From assembly GCF_000725885.1 (NCBI RefSeq), contig NZ_JODR01000028.1:1-64000 (forward strand): a stretch of 64,000 bases of DNA, read 5' to 3'. Position numbers and translations under genes: made by a program. Each line of letters opens with the position of its first letter. The stretch's first letter is position 1. Of the stretch, positions 55,676-64,000 are shown in pieces. Below the pieces are notes generated by a model. That model saw only the letters and a list, made by a program, of their open reading frames with translations. It did not search any database and was not told the origin of the DNA. Source of the stretch: Streptomyces albus subsp. albus. GTDB taxonomy: Bacteria; Actinomycetota; Actinomycetes; Streptomycetales; Streptomycetaceae.

Positions 55676-56563
55676 TCACAGCAGTCCGACGGCGGTGTCC
55701 ACGGCCGCGCCCACGTCGCCGTCGGCCGGGTAGAGCAGGGAGCGCCCGACGACCAGCCCCCGCACGGTCGGCAGGCTGAGCGCCTTGCGCCACTTCTCGT
55801 ACACGCCCTCCTGGTCGCCTCCCGCCTCCCCGCCCAGCAGCACGACGGGCAGCGTGGAGGACTCGCACACCCACGCCATCTCGTCCGGGTCGGCGGTCAC
55901 CGGGAGTTTCAGCCAGGTGTAGGCGGAGGTGCCGCCCAGTCCGGAGGCGATGGCCACCGAGCGGGCGACGGCCGGGCCGCTCAGATCGCTGGTCACCCTG
56001 CCGTCCACCCGGCCGGTCAGGAAAGGTTCGACGAAGACGGGCAGCCGGCGGGCGGCCATCTCGTCGATGGCGCGGGAGGCGGCGTGCAGGGTGCGCAGCG
56101 AACCCGGGTCGTCGTAGTCGATGCGCAGCAGCAGCTTGCCCCCGTCGAAGCGCAGCCGCTCGATGTCCTGGGCGCGGTGCCCGGTGAAGCGGTCGTCCAG
56201 CTCGAAGGCGGCGCCGGCCAGTCCGCCCCGGTTCATCGAGCCGAGCGCCACCTTGTGCTCCAGTGCGCCGAGCAGCAGCAGATCCTCCAGGATGTCGGCG
56301 GTGGCCAGCACCCCGTCCACCCCGGGCCGCGAGAGCGCCAGGACGAGACGTTCCAGCAGTTCGGCGCGGTTGGCCATGGCGAGCGCGTCGTCGCCCACGG
56401 CCAGCGCGCCGCGCGCCGGGTGGTCGGCGGCGACGATCAACAGCCGTCCGCTGCCGCTCACCAGCGGCCGGCGCGCCCGCCGCGCCGCAGCCTGGGCGAT
56501 GGCCTCCGGATGCCGCATCCGCACGGACGTCAGCTCGGCGATGCTGATGCGGGTGCTGGTCAC
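55676..56563 (-). CDS. Cgl0159-type (beta/alpha)8 aldolase-like protein, probable DKGP aldolase
   Basis: GTG 56563 gives 295 residues. The text RLLIVAADHPARGALAVGDD, LRIDYDDPGSLRTLHAASRA and VFVEPFLTGRVDGRVTSDLS is a TIM-barrel class I aldolase of the Cgl0159/LacD-like type. LLLGGEAGGDQEGVYEKWRKA closes the barrel. In iol operons it occupies the place of IolJ, which splits 2-deoxy-5-keto-gluconate 6-phosphate into DHAP and malonate semialdehyde. The assignment to this reaction rests on position between iolC and iolB rather than on direct resemblance to IolJ. Confidence 0.85.
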   Translation of the reverse strand: MTSTRISIAELTSVRMRHPEAIAQAAARRARRPLVSGSGRLLIVAADHPARGALAVGDDALAMANRAELLERLVLALSRPGVDGVLATADILEDLLLLGALEHKVALGSMNRGGLAGAAFELDDRFTGHRAQDIERLRFDGGKLLLRIDYDDPGSLRTLHAASRAIDEMAARRLPVFVEPFLTGRVDGRVTSDLSGPAVARSVAIASGLGGTSAYTWLKLPVTADPDEMAWVCESSTLPVVLLGGEAGGDQEGVYEKWRKALSLPTVRGLVVGRSLLYPADGDVGAAVDTAVGLL

Positions 56564-56645
56564 GGCGGGCTCGCTTTCGACGGCGGGCGGGGCGGGATCG
56601 GCCCGGACGGCGGCGGGGAGGACAGCGGCTCCCGCGCGGGACGGC

Positions 56646-57635
56646 TCAGGAGCGCAGCAACTCCTCGACCTGCTGCGGCGTGGGCATCGCGGAGGAGCAG
56701 GCCAGCCGGGAGGCGACCAGTGCCCCCGCCGCGTTCGCGTACCGCATGACCCGCTCCAACTCCCAGCCGGCCAGCAGCCCGTGGCACAGCGCGCCGCCGA
56801 ACGCGTCACCCGCGCCCAGCCCGTTGACGACCTCCACCGGATGCGGGGGCACCTCGGCGACGGTGCCGTCCGCGCGGACCGCCAGCACCCCCTTGGGCCC
56901 CTGTTTGACGACGGCCAGCTCGGCGCCCGCCGCCAGCAGGGCCTCGGCGCAGGCGTGCGGCTCGCGGGCACCGGTGGCCACGGCGCACTCCGCGAGGTTG
57001 CCGACGGCGACGGTGGCGTGGGCGAGGGCCGCCCGGTAGTGGGGCCGCGCCGCCTCGGCCGCCTCGTCCTCGGTCAGCTGCCCGTCGCGGCCCGCGCCCC
57101 AGAACATGGGCCGCCAGTCCAGGTCGAAGACGGTGGCGACGCTCCGTCCGCGCCCGGCGTCGCGGGCGGCGAGCGCGGCGAGGGTGGCGTCCCGGCTGGG
57201 CTGCTCGCACAGCCCGGTGCCGGTCATCCAGAAGATGCGGGCGGCGGCGATCCCGGCCAGGTCGAGCTCGTCGGCGCGCAGTTCGAGATCCGGCGCCTTG
57301 GGCTGCCGGTAGAAGTAGAGGGGGAAGTCGTCGGGCGGGAAGATCTCGCAGAACGTCACCGGAGTGGGGTACGCCCCCACGGCGCTCACCCAGCGGTCGT
57401 CCACACCGAAGCCGCGCAGCGCCTCCCGGCAGTAGCTGCCGAACGGATCATCGCCCGTGCGGGTGATCACCGCGCTGGTGCGGCCCAGCCGGGCGGCGGC
57501 CACGGCCACGTTGGTGGCGGAGCCGCCGAGGAACCTGCCGAAGGTCTCGACGTGCTGGAGCGGCACCCCGGTGCGCAGCGGGTAGATGTCCACCCCGATC
57601 CGGCCCATGGTGACCACGTCGTGCGGCTCGGTCAT
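56646..57635 (-). CDS. iolC: 5-dehydro-2-deoxygluconokinase (IolC)
   Basis: ATG 57635 gives 329 residues; the frame extends further upstream without conserved text. PfkB-family motifs are GRFLGGSATNVAVAAARLG near 40-58 and the anion hole VVNGLGAGDAFGGALCHG near 265-282. IGVDIYPLRTGVPL at the start is typical of IolC, which phosphorylates 2-deoxy-5-keto-gluconate before the aldolase. It is the first gene of the operon, 82 bases ahead of the aldolase-like gene. Three 10-base TCCCTCGCGC copies (57651-57680) precede the start. Confidence 0.93.
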   Translation of the reverse strand: MTEPHDVVTMGRIGVDIYPLRTGVPLQHVETFGRFLGGSATNVAVAAARLGRTSAVITRTGDDPFGSYCREALRGFGVDDRWVSAVGAYPTPVTFCEIFPPDDFPLYFYRQPKAPDLELRADELDLAGIAAARIFWMTGTGLCEQPSRDATLAALAARDAGRGRSVATVFDLDWRPMFWGAGRDGQLTEDEAAEAARPHYRAALAHATVAVGNLAECAVATGAREPHACAEALLAAGAELAVVKQGPKGVLAVRADGTVAEVPPHPVEVVNGLGAGDAFGGALCHGLLAGWELERVMRYANAAGALVASRLACSSAMPTPQQVEELLRS

Positions 57636-57739
57636 GGCTCCGGTCCCCTCTCCCTCGCGCTCCCTCGCGCTCCCTCGCGGCCCCTGCGCCCAACCCCCGC
57701 CCCCGGGGCTGCTGCCCGGCACATCGTCCGTCGGCCCGG

Positions 57740-57775
57740 AGACGACTGTCAATGCTTTGTCCTTACATCATGACC
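57740..57775 (-). promoter_or_regulatory. candidate iol operon promoter/operator
   Basis: On the minus strand TTGACA (57752-57747) is followed after about 18 bases by GACGAT, a plausible promoter about 110 bases before iolC. The AT-rich TGTCAATGCTTTGTCC and TTACATCATG around it contain TGT..ACA half-sites suited to a GntR-type regulator. No regulator gene lies in the window next to it. Confidence 0.4.
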
Positions 57776-57938
57776 TGGCCCCGGCCCGGCCTCGGGGCGG
57801 GCTCAGGCAATGTCACGGTTCCACCGGCCGACTGTCACAGCCCGCCGACAGCCCCCTGCCACCACTCGCCCCGCCTCGTTTCACCGGAGACCGACCACGG
57901 GACCGGCCCCCCGCCGGCCAATCCGGGAGGTGCGAGAG

Positions 57939-58133
57939 ATGACCGACCAGCGGCTCTGGTCGTACAAGGAGATCGCCGCGCACATCGGCGTCAAGCCCGA
58001 CACCGTGCGCTCCTACAAGAAGCACGGCCTGCTGCCGTCGCCCGATCTGGTGGAGGCGGGCAAGCCCTACTGGTTCGCGGACACCGTCCGCGAGTGGGTC
58101 ACCCGCAGACCGGGGCACCGCGGTGGCCGGTGA
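57939..58133 (+). CDS. small helix-turn-helix protein (AlpA/MerR-like)
   Basis: ATG 57939 with GGGAGGTG upstream gives 64 residues. LWSYKEIAAHIGVKPDTVRS followed by YKKHGLLPSPD and PYWFADTVREWVTRRPG is a winged HTH of the AlpA/excisionase or MerR DNA-binding type with no effector domain. It is divergent from iolC, so it might influence that operon, but it could equally be an independent regulator. Function not known. Confidence 0.75.
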   Translation: MTDQRLWSYKEIAAHIGVKPDTVRSYKKHGLLPSPDLVEAGKPYWFADTVREWVTRRPGHRGGR

Positions 58134-58209
58134 GGCGCCGGCCGCCCCGGACAGCCCGGCGGCGACGGGCGCCGGGGCCGGTGCGCACGGCTCCGACCTC
58201 GGTTGGCAC

Positions 58210-58226
58210 ATACCCCGCAGGGGTAT
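58210..58226 (+). promoter_or_regulatory. CsoR-type copper operator
   Basis: ATACCCCGCAGGGGTAT is a perfect palindrome with a three-base centre and matches the TACCCC-n-GGGGTA type bound by the copper repressor CsoR in actinobacteria. It lies 68 bases before the copZ start and touches the AT-rich TATATTC likely to be the -10 element. Confidence 0.82.
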
Positions 58227-58293
58227 ATTCTGGCCCGCGTGCGGCCACCCGCCACCGGCCGGCCGCATCCCGTACGAGAGCGAGGAGTGGGCC

Positions 58294-58512
58294 ATGAGCA
58301 CCGTCACGACCACCTACAAGGTTTCCGGTATGACCTGCGGCCACTGCGAGGGCGCGGTGACCGAGGAGATCTCCAGGATCGAGGGCGTCTCCTCGGTGAA
58401 GGCCGTGGCCGCCTCCGGCGAGGTCACCGTCACCTCGGCCGCCGACCTGGACGACGCCGCCGTGCGCGAGGCCGTCGACGAGGCCGGCTACGAACTGGTG
58501 GGCCGGGCCTGA
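58294..58512 (+). CDS. copZ: copper chaperone CopZ
   Basis: ATG 58294 with GAGGAG upstream gives 72 residues. The heavy-metal-associated fold carries KVSGMTCGHCEGAV with C15 and C18 that bind Cu(I), and the rest keeps the ferredoxin-like pattern of HMA domains. It delivers copper, usually to a P-type ATPase. No ATPase gene is present next to it; only a terminator follows. Upstream lies a CsoR-type palindrome. Confidence 0.94.
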   Translation: MSTVTTTYKVSGMTCGHCEGAVTEEISRIEGVSSVKAVAASGEVTVTSAADLDDAAVREAVDEAGYELVGRA

Positions 58513-58565
58513 CCGCCGCACCCCGGCCCGTCACCACGACGGGTGCCGGAGCCGGGAACGGCAAA

Positions 58566-58614
58566 AAGCGCCCCGTCGCACGAGTCCCCCCACGGGCCCG
58601 TCGACGGGGCGCTT
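58566..58614. terminator. strong hairpin after copZ
   Basis: AAGCGCCCCGTCG at 58566-58578 pairs perfectly with 58602-58614 around a 23-base loop. A runs before and T-rich sequence after allow termination in both directions. Confidence 0.85.
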
Positions 58615-58915
58615 CTCTATCCCGGTCATGGATTCCCCCCACGGGATCCTGGCCGGGCGCTCTTCGGGTGGACGCACGGTCGGGAGGGCCGCTCAAAGCT
58701 CCCCGGGCGCGTTCACCGTTCCTTCACCTCGCATCCGCCCCCCAAGACGGATCCGAAGCAGGGCGAGGGCTCCGCCGGGAGGCCCACGCCACCCGGTTAG
58801 ACCCACGAACCCTGCCTATGGTTACCCCCCAATTTCTGTGACCTACGTCTCTTCGTCAAGCTCCACAAACGGAGGGGTGAATTCCGCCGATGCGCACGCG
58901 AACCGCACAAGCGGA
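58615..58915. other. gene-free stretch between copZ and citrate synthase terminators
   Basis: About 300 bases with no credible frame. The plus-strand frame crossing it continues as the shadow of citrate synthase. I see no repeat or regulatory palindrome beyond the two flanking hairpins. Confidence 0.55.
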
Positions 58916-58943
58916 AGGCCCCGGTCCATCGGGACCGGGGCCT
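58916..58943 (-). terminator. terminator of citrate synthase
   Basis: AGGCCCCGGTCC at 58916-58927 pairs with GGACCGGGGCCT at 58932-58943 around a four-base loop, 35 bases after the citrate synthase stop. Confidence 0.85.
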
Positions 58944-58978
58944 CGGGCAGGCGGGGCGGGGACGCCGCGTCGGACCGC

Positions 58979-60283
<1,305 letters not shown>

Positions 60284-60444
60284 GTCATCCCTCACCGACG
60301 TAGTGCCTCTTCTTCGAGGTGCCCTGACTACTTCCACTCTCCCTTATCCAGCGCCGTGCGGTGCACTGGGGGTCAGCCAGAGGGCTCCATGGTGGCACGG
60401 AGTGCCGCCTATCCGGCTATCCTGCACCCTCCTGGCCGTCATGG

Positions 60445-62697
60445 TCACCCCCCGGGAGCCATCCCGCCTCCCGGGACGGGTACCGCACCGCGCAGCCGGT
60501 GATCGAGTGCGGTGCAGCGCCGGCCGGCCGAGACCGTGCGCACCGCCTGTCCGAGTGCCCGTCGTGAGCCCACCAGCACCACCAGCCTCTTGGCTCGCGT
60601 CACCGCCGTGTACAGCAGATTCCGTTGGAGCATCATCCAAGCGCCCGTGGTGACCGGAATCACCACCGCCGGGTACTCGCTGCCCTGCGAGCGGTGGATG
60701 GTCACGGCGTAGGCGTGGGACAGCTCGTCCAGCTCGTCGAAGTCGTACCCGATCTCCTCGTCCTCGTCCGTGCGCACCGTCAGCCGGTGCTCGTCCGCGT
60801 CCAGAGCGGTGACGACGCCCACCGTGCCGTTGAAGACGCCGTTCGCACCCTTCTCGTAGTTGTTCCTGATCTGGGTGACCTTGTCCCCCACCCGGAAGAC
60901 CCGGCCCCCGAACCGCTTCTCGGGCAGCCCCGGCCGCGCCGGGGTGATCGCCTGCTGGAGCAGCCCGTTGAGGGCACCCGCCCCCGCCGGACCGCGGTGC
61001 ATGGGGGCCAGCACCTGCACGTCCCGCCGCGCGTCCAGCCCGAACCGCGCCGGGATGCGCCGGGCGGCCACATCCACCGTCAGCGCCCCCGCCGCCTCGG
61101 TGTCCTCCTCCACGAACAGGAAGAAGTCCTCCAGCCCCTGTGTCAGCGGCGGCGCACCGGAGTTGATCCGGTGCGCGTTCGTCACCACCCCCGACTGCTG
61201 CGCCTGCCGGAAGATCCGCTTGAGCCGCACCGCCGGCACCGGCCCGCCCTCGGCGAGCAGATCCCGCAGCACCTCGCCCGCGCCCACCGACGGCAACTGG
61301 TCCACATCCCCCACCAGCAGCAGATGCGCACCCGGCGGCACCGCCTTGATCAGCTTGTTGGCCAGCAGCAGATCGAGCATCGACGCCTCGTCCACCACCA
61401 CCAGATCCGCCTCCAGCGGACGGTCCCGGTCCCAGGCCGCGTCCCCTCCCGGCTTCAGCTCCAGCAGCCGGTGCACGGTGGACGCCTCCGCACCGGTCAG
61501 CTCCGCCAGCCGCTTGGCGGCCCGCCCGGTCGGCGCCGCCAGCAGCACCCGCGCCCGCTTGGCGCGGGCCAGCTCCACCACCGAGCGCACCGTGAAGGAC
61601 TTGCCGCAGCCCGGACCGCCCGTGAGCACCGCCACCTTGCTGGTCAGCGCCAGCCGGACCGCGGCCTCCTGCTCCGGGGCCAGCCGCGCCCCCGTACGGG
61701 AGGCCAGCCAGCCCAGCGCCTTGTCCCAGGCCACGTCCTGGAAGGCGGCCAGCCGGTCCTCCGGAGCGCGCAGCAGCCGTTTGAGCTGGGCCGCCAGCGC
61801 CGCCTCCGCCCGGTGGAAGGGCACCAGATACACCGCGGTCAGCCGGCTCGCGGGGTCGTCGGGATCGGGCACCGGCTCCCTGACGACGCCGCCCTCCTCG
61901 TCCTGCGCCAACTCCGCGAGGCAGTCGATGACCAGCCCGGTGTCCACCTGGAGCAGCTTGACGGCGTCGGAGATCAGCCGCTCCTCGGGCAGATAGCAGT
62001 GCCCCTGGTCGGAGGACTGCGACAGGGCGTGCCGCAGCCCGGCTTTGACCCGCTCGGGGCTGTCGTGCGGGATGCCGACGGACTGGGCGATGCGGTCGGC
62101 GGTCAGGAAGCCGATGCCCCACACGTCGGCCGCCAGCCGGTAGGGGTTGCCGCGCACCACGGAGATGGAGGCGTCGCCGTACTGCTTGTAGATCCGCACG
62201 GCGACGGAGGTGGAGACGCCGACCCCCTGGAGGAAGACCATCACCTCCTTGATGGCCTTCTGTTCCTCCCACGCGGCGGCGATCAGCTTGGTGCGCTTGG
62301 GTCCCAGCCCGGGGACCTCGATGAGCCGCTTCGGCTCCTCCTCGATGATCCGCAGCGTGTCGGTGCCGAAGTGGCCGGTGATGCGGTCCGCGATGCGCGG
62401 GCCGACGCCCTTGACGAGCCCGGAGCCCAGGTAGCGGCGGATGCCCTGGACGGTGGCGGGCAGCACCGTGACGTAGTTGTCCACGTGGAACTGGCGCCCG
62501 TACTGCGGGTGGGAGCCCCAGCGGCCCTCCATGCGCAGCGACTCCCCCGCCTGGGCGCCGAGCAACGCGCCGACGACGGTGAGCAGTTCGCCGCCGCCCC
62601 GGCCGGTGTCCACCCGGGCCACCGTGTACCCGTTGTCCTCGTTGGCGTAGGTGATGCGTTCCAGCACCCCTTCGAGCACCGCAGGCTGGTACGTCAT
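60445..62697 (-). CDS. recD2: RecD2-like SF1B DNA helicase
   Basis: ATG 62697 gives 750 residues, typical of RecD2, the helicase of bacteria without RecBC-type partners. The N-terminal ~330 residues have helix-hairpin-helix text (VKGVGPRIADRITGHFGT, IEVPGLGPKRTKLIAAAW). The motor shows Walker A VLTGGPGCGKSFTVRSVVE, VVVDEASMLDLLLA, LLLVGDVDQLPSVGAGEVL and a C-terminal SF1 motif AYAVTIHRSQGSEYPAVVIP. It unwinds DNA 5' to 3' and is linked to DNA repair. It is transcribed alone, divergent from the LacI-type gene. Confidence 0.93.
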   Translation of the reverse strand: MTYQPAVLEGVLERITYANEDNGYTVARVDTGRGGGELLTVVGALLGAQAGESLRMEGRWGSHPQYGRQFHVDNYVTVLPATVQGIRRYLGSGLVKGVGPRIADRITGHFGTDTLRIIEEEPKRLIEVPGLGPKRTKLIAAAWEEQKAIKEVMVFLQGVGVSTSVAVRIYKQYGDASISVVRGNPYRLAADVWGIGFLTADRIAQSVGIPHDSPERVKAGLRHALSQSSDQGHCYLPEERLISDAVKLLQVDTGLVIDCLAELAQDEEGGVVREPVPDPDDPASRLTAVYLVPFHRAEAALAAQLKRLLRAPEDRLAAFQDVAWDKALGWLASRTGARLAPEQEAAVRLALTSKVAVLTGGPGCGKSFTVRSVVELARAKRARVLLAAPTGRAAKRLAELTGAEASTVHRLLELKPGGDAAWDRDRPLEADLVVVDEASMLDLLLANKLIKAVPPGAHLLLVGDVDQLPSVGAGEVLRDLLAEGGPVPAVRLKRIFRQAQQSGVVTNAHRINSGAPPLTQGLEDFFLFVEEDTEAAGALTVDVAARRIPARFGLDARRDVQVLAPMHRGPAGAGALNGLLQQAITPARPGLPEKRFGGRVFRVGDKVTQIRNNYEKGANGVFNGTVGVVTALDADEHRLTVRTDEDEEIGYDFDELDELSHAYAVTIHRSQGSEYPAVVIPVTTGAWMMLQRNLLYTAVTRAKRLVVLVGSRRALGQAVRTVSAGRRCTALDHRLRGAVPVPGGGMAPGG

Positions 62698-62794
62698 ACC
62701 GCAGACGGTAACGGGGGGACGCGACAGCCCGCGCAGCCCTGTGGACATCTCCGCGCAACCGTGTGGAAGTGCTCCCGCTACCCGCGTAGTTGCG

Positions 62795-62889
62795 GTTGCA
62801 CGCGCAACATCACGATCCCGCATCGGCCTCGTCCGCAACTTGCGCCGGCGCGGACGGATCACATTCCATGACCGATGTAATCGTTTCCA
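62795..62889 (+). promoter_or_regulatory. candidate operators upstream of the LacI-type regulator
   Basis: GTTGC-ACGC-GCAAC at 62795-62808 is a perfect short palindrome and TTGCG/CGCAA motifs recur around it. TGTAATCGTTTCCA at 62876-62889 is a LacI/PurR-type imperfect palindrome with a central CG. The second lies 105 bases before the start at 62994 and suits autoregulation. Confidence 0.45.
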
Positions 62890-62993
62890 AGCGCGGCGCG
62901 GCGCTGCCGAAGTGCCGGGCGCGCGGAAGCATTTCGCTCCCTTCTCCCCGTATTTCGTCCCCAGTTGTCCCAGCTTTGGAAACCGGCACGGCA

Positions 62994-64000
62994 ATGGCAG
63001 GCATCAAGGACGTCGCGGCACGCGCAGGCGTCTCCGTGGCCACGGTCTCGCGCGTCCTCAACGACCACAGCGGCGTCCGCGAGGAGACCCGGGCCCGCGT
63101 ACTGAGAGCCGTCTCCGAGCTGAGCTACCGCCCCAACACCCTGGCGCGGTCGCTGCGCACGGACCAGACGCGCACCCTCGGGCTGGTCATCAGCGACGTG
63201 CTGAATCCTTTCTTCACCGAGCTGGCGCGGGCCGTCGAGGACGAGGCACGCGGCCGGGGCTACAGCGTCATCATCGGCAACGCCGACGAGCAGCTCGCGC
63301 TCCAGGACCACCACGTGCGCACCCTGCTCGACCGCCGGATAGACGGGCTGCTGGTCTCCCCCGCCGAGGGCGACTCCGTCGCCCTGCGCGAGGCCGCCCT
63401 CGCCGGCATCCCGATGGTCTTCGTCGACCGGTGGATCGAGGGCCTCGACGTCCCCGTCGTCCGCACCGACGGCACCCGCGCCGTCCGCGACCTGGTCACC
63501 CACCTGCACCGCCTCGGCCACCGCAGGCTCGCCATCATCACCGGCCCCGTCGCCAGCACCACCAGCAACGAACGGCTGGCCGCCTTCCGCGCCGCACTCG
63601 CCGAGGTGGGCCTCCCGCTGCCCGACCACTACATCGGCCAGGGCGACTTCCAGACCGCCAGCGGCAGGCGCGCGACCAGTGAGTTCTTCTCCCTGCCCGA
63701 GCCGCCGGACGCCGTCTTCGCGACGGACAACCTGATGGCCCTCGGCGTCATGGAACAACTGCGCACCCTCGGACTGCGCGTGCCCGACGACGTGTCGCTG
63801 GCCGCCTTCGACGACATCCCCTGGTTCCTCCACACCGACCCGCCGATCACCGCGATCGCCCAGCCCACCCAGGAACTGGGCCACCGCGCGGTCGCCGCTC
63901 TCACCGATCTGGTGGAGGGCCGGAGCGCCGGCTCCGTCACCCTCTCCGCCCACCTCATAGCGCGCCGCTCCTGCGGCGAAGACGAAAGGACGCGCCGTTG
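62994..64000 (+). CDS. LacI-family transcriptional regulator (3' end cut by the window)
   Basis: ATG 62994 opens a frame that runs to the window edge without a stop; the last bases, CGT TG, would make an Arg codon and a stop if an A follows. About 335 residues are visible. The N-terminal HTH reads IKDVAARAGVSVATVSRVLN and the periplasmic-binding-like domain follows: LGLVISDVLNPFFTELARAV, GLLVSPAEGD, AFVDRW-type strand, and ATDNLMALGVMEQL. LacI members in this position regulate sugar-uptake operons (ribose-type for many close relatives). The effector and target are beyond the window. Confidence 0.9.
   Translation, partial: MAGIKDVAARAGVSVATVSRVLNDHSGVREETRARVLRAVSELSYRPNTLARSLRTDQTRTLGLVISDVLNPFFTELARAVEDEARGRGYSVIIGNADEQLALQDHHVRTLLDRRIDGLLVSPAEGDSVALREAALAGIPMVFVDRWIEGLDVPVVRTDGTRAVRDLVTHLHRLGHRRLAIITGPVASTTSNERLAAFRAALAEVGLPLPDHYIGQGDFQTASGRRATSEFFSLPEPPDAVFATDNLMALGVMEQLRTLGLRVPDDVSLAAFDDIPWFLHTDPPITAIAQPTQELGHRAVAALTDLVEGRSAGSVTLSAHLIARRSCGEDERTRR

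Overview
The window is very GC-rich (roughly 70-75 %), with GTG starts, frequent 4-base start/stop overlaps, XRE/DUF397 pairs, DUF2795 and DUF5707-like proteins and an Rpf-type secreted protein. All of this points to a Streptomyces-like actinomycete chromosome. I see no rRNA, tRNA, CRISPR array or intact insertion sequence. The left end (about 900-2010) has visibly lower GC and looks acquired.

Layout: (1) 1-2010: small hypothetical genes, then a NUDIX N-terminus joined in frame to a polymorphic-toxin nuclease domain, followed by a frameshifted probable immunity gene. (2) 2501-6020, minus strand: alpha/beta hydrolase, a frameshifted beta-sandwich protein and a secreted DUF5707-like protein, separated by a repeat-bearing spacer. 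(3) 6265-10753, minus: two paralogous family-2 glycosyltransferases, DUF2795, and an MFS exporter. (4) 11217-25067, plus: an eleven-gene surface-glycan operon with UDP-glucuronate-decarboxylase-like epimerase, O-carbamoyltransferase, five glycosyltransferases (GT2, two GT9, two GT4-like), the heptose-precursor set GmhB/GmhA/HldE-like, and a pyruvyl transferase. Most genes are chained by 4-base overlaps. It is the strongest system-level feature in the window and predicts a carbamoylated, pyruvylated, heptose-containing glycan. (5) 25187-31973: PfpI-type protein, universal stress protein, a 1 kb C-rich spacer, PucR-type regulator, F420 oxidoreductase-like protein, a crcB-DUF190-crcB fluoride-export operon and an RpfA homologue.

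(6) 32150-43326, minus: a complete Tad/Flp pilus operon (SAF protein, CpaE/TadZ, TadA, TadB, TadC, Flp, three TadE/G-like pseudopilins) ending in a 1283-residue membrane protein with LysM and transcription-regulator-like C-terminal domains. tadA carries a frameshift. (7) 43681-47263, plus: NhaA antiporter, a polytopic membrane protein and an SDR whose catalytic Tyr and Lys are replaced. (8) 47244-48735: DUF397, XRE regulator and two tiny divergent genes. (9) 48741-57635, minus: FUSC-type transporter and an inositol-catabolism operon (iolC, aldolase-like gene, iolB, iolD, mmsA/iolA). (10) 57939-64000: small HTH protein, CopZ behind a CsoR-type palindrome, citrate synthase, RecD2-like helicase and a LacI-family regulator cut by the window end.

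Three genes (1551-2010, 3324-4344, 39635-40946) each differ from an open frame by one base at a short repeat tract. These may be real lesions or base-calling errors, so the three 'pseudogene' calls are provisional.
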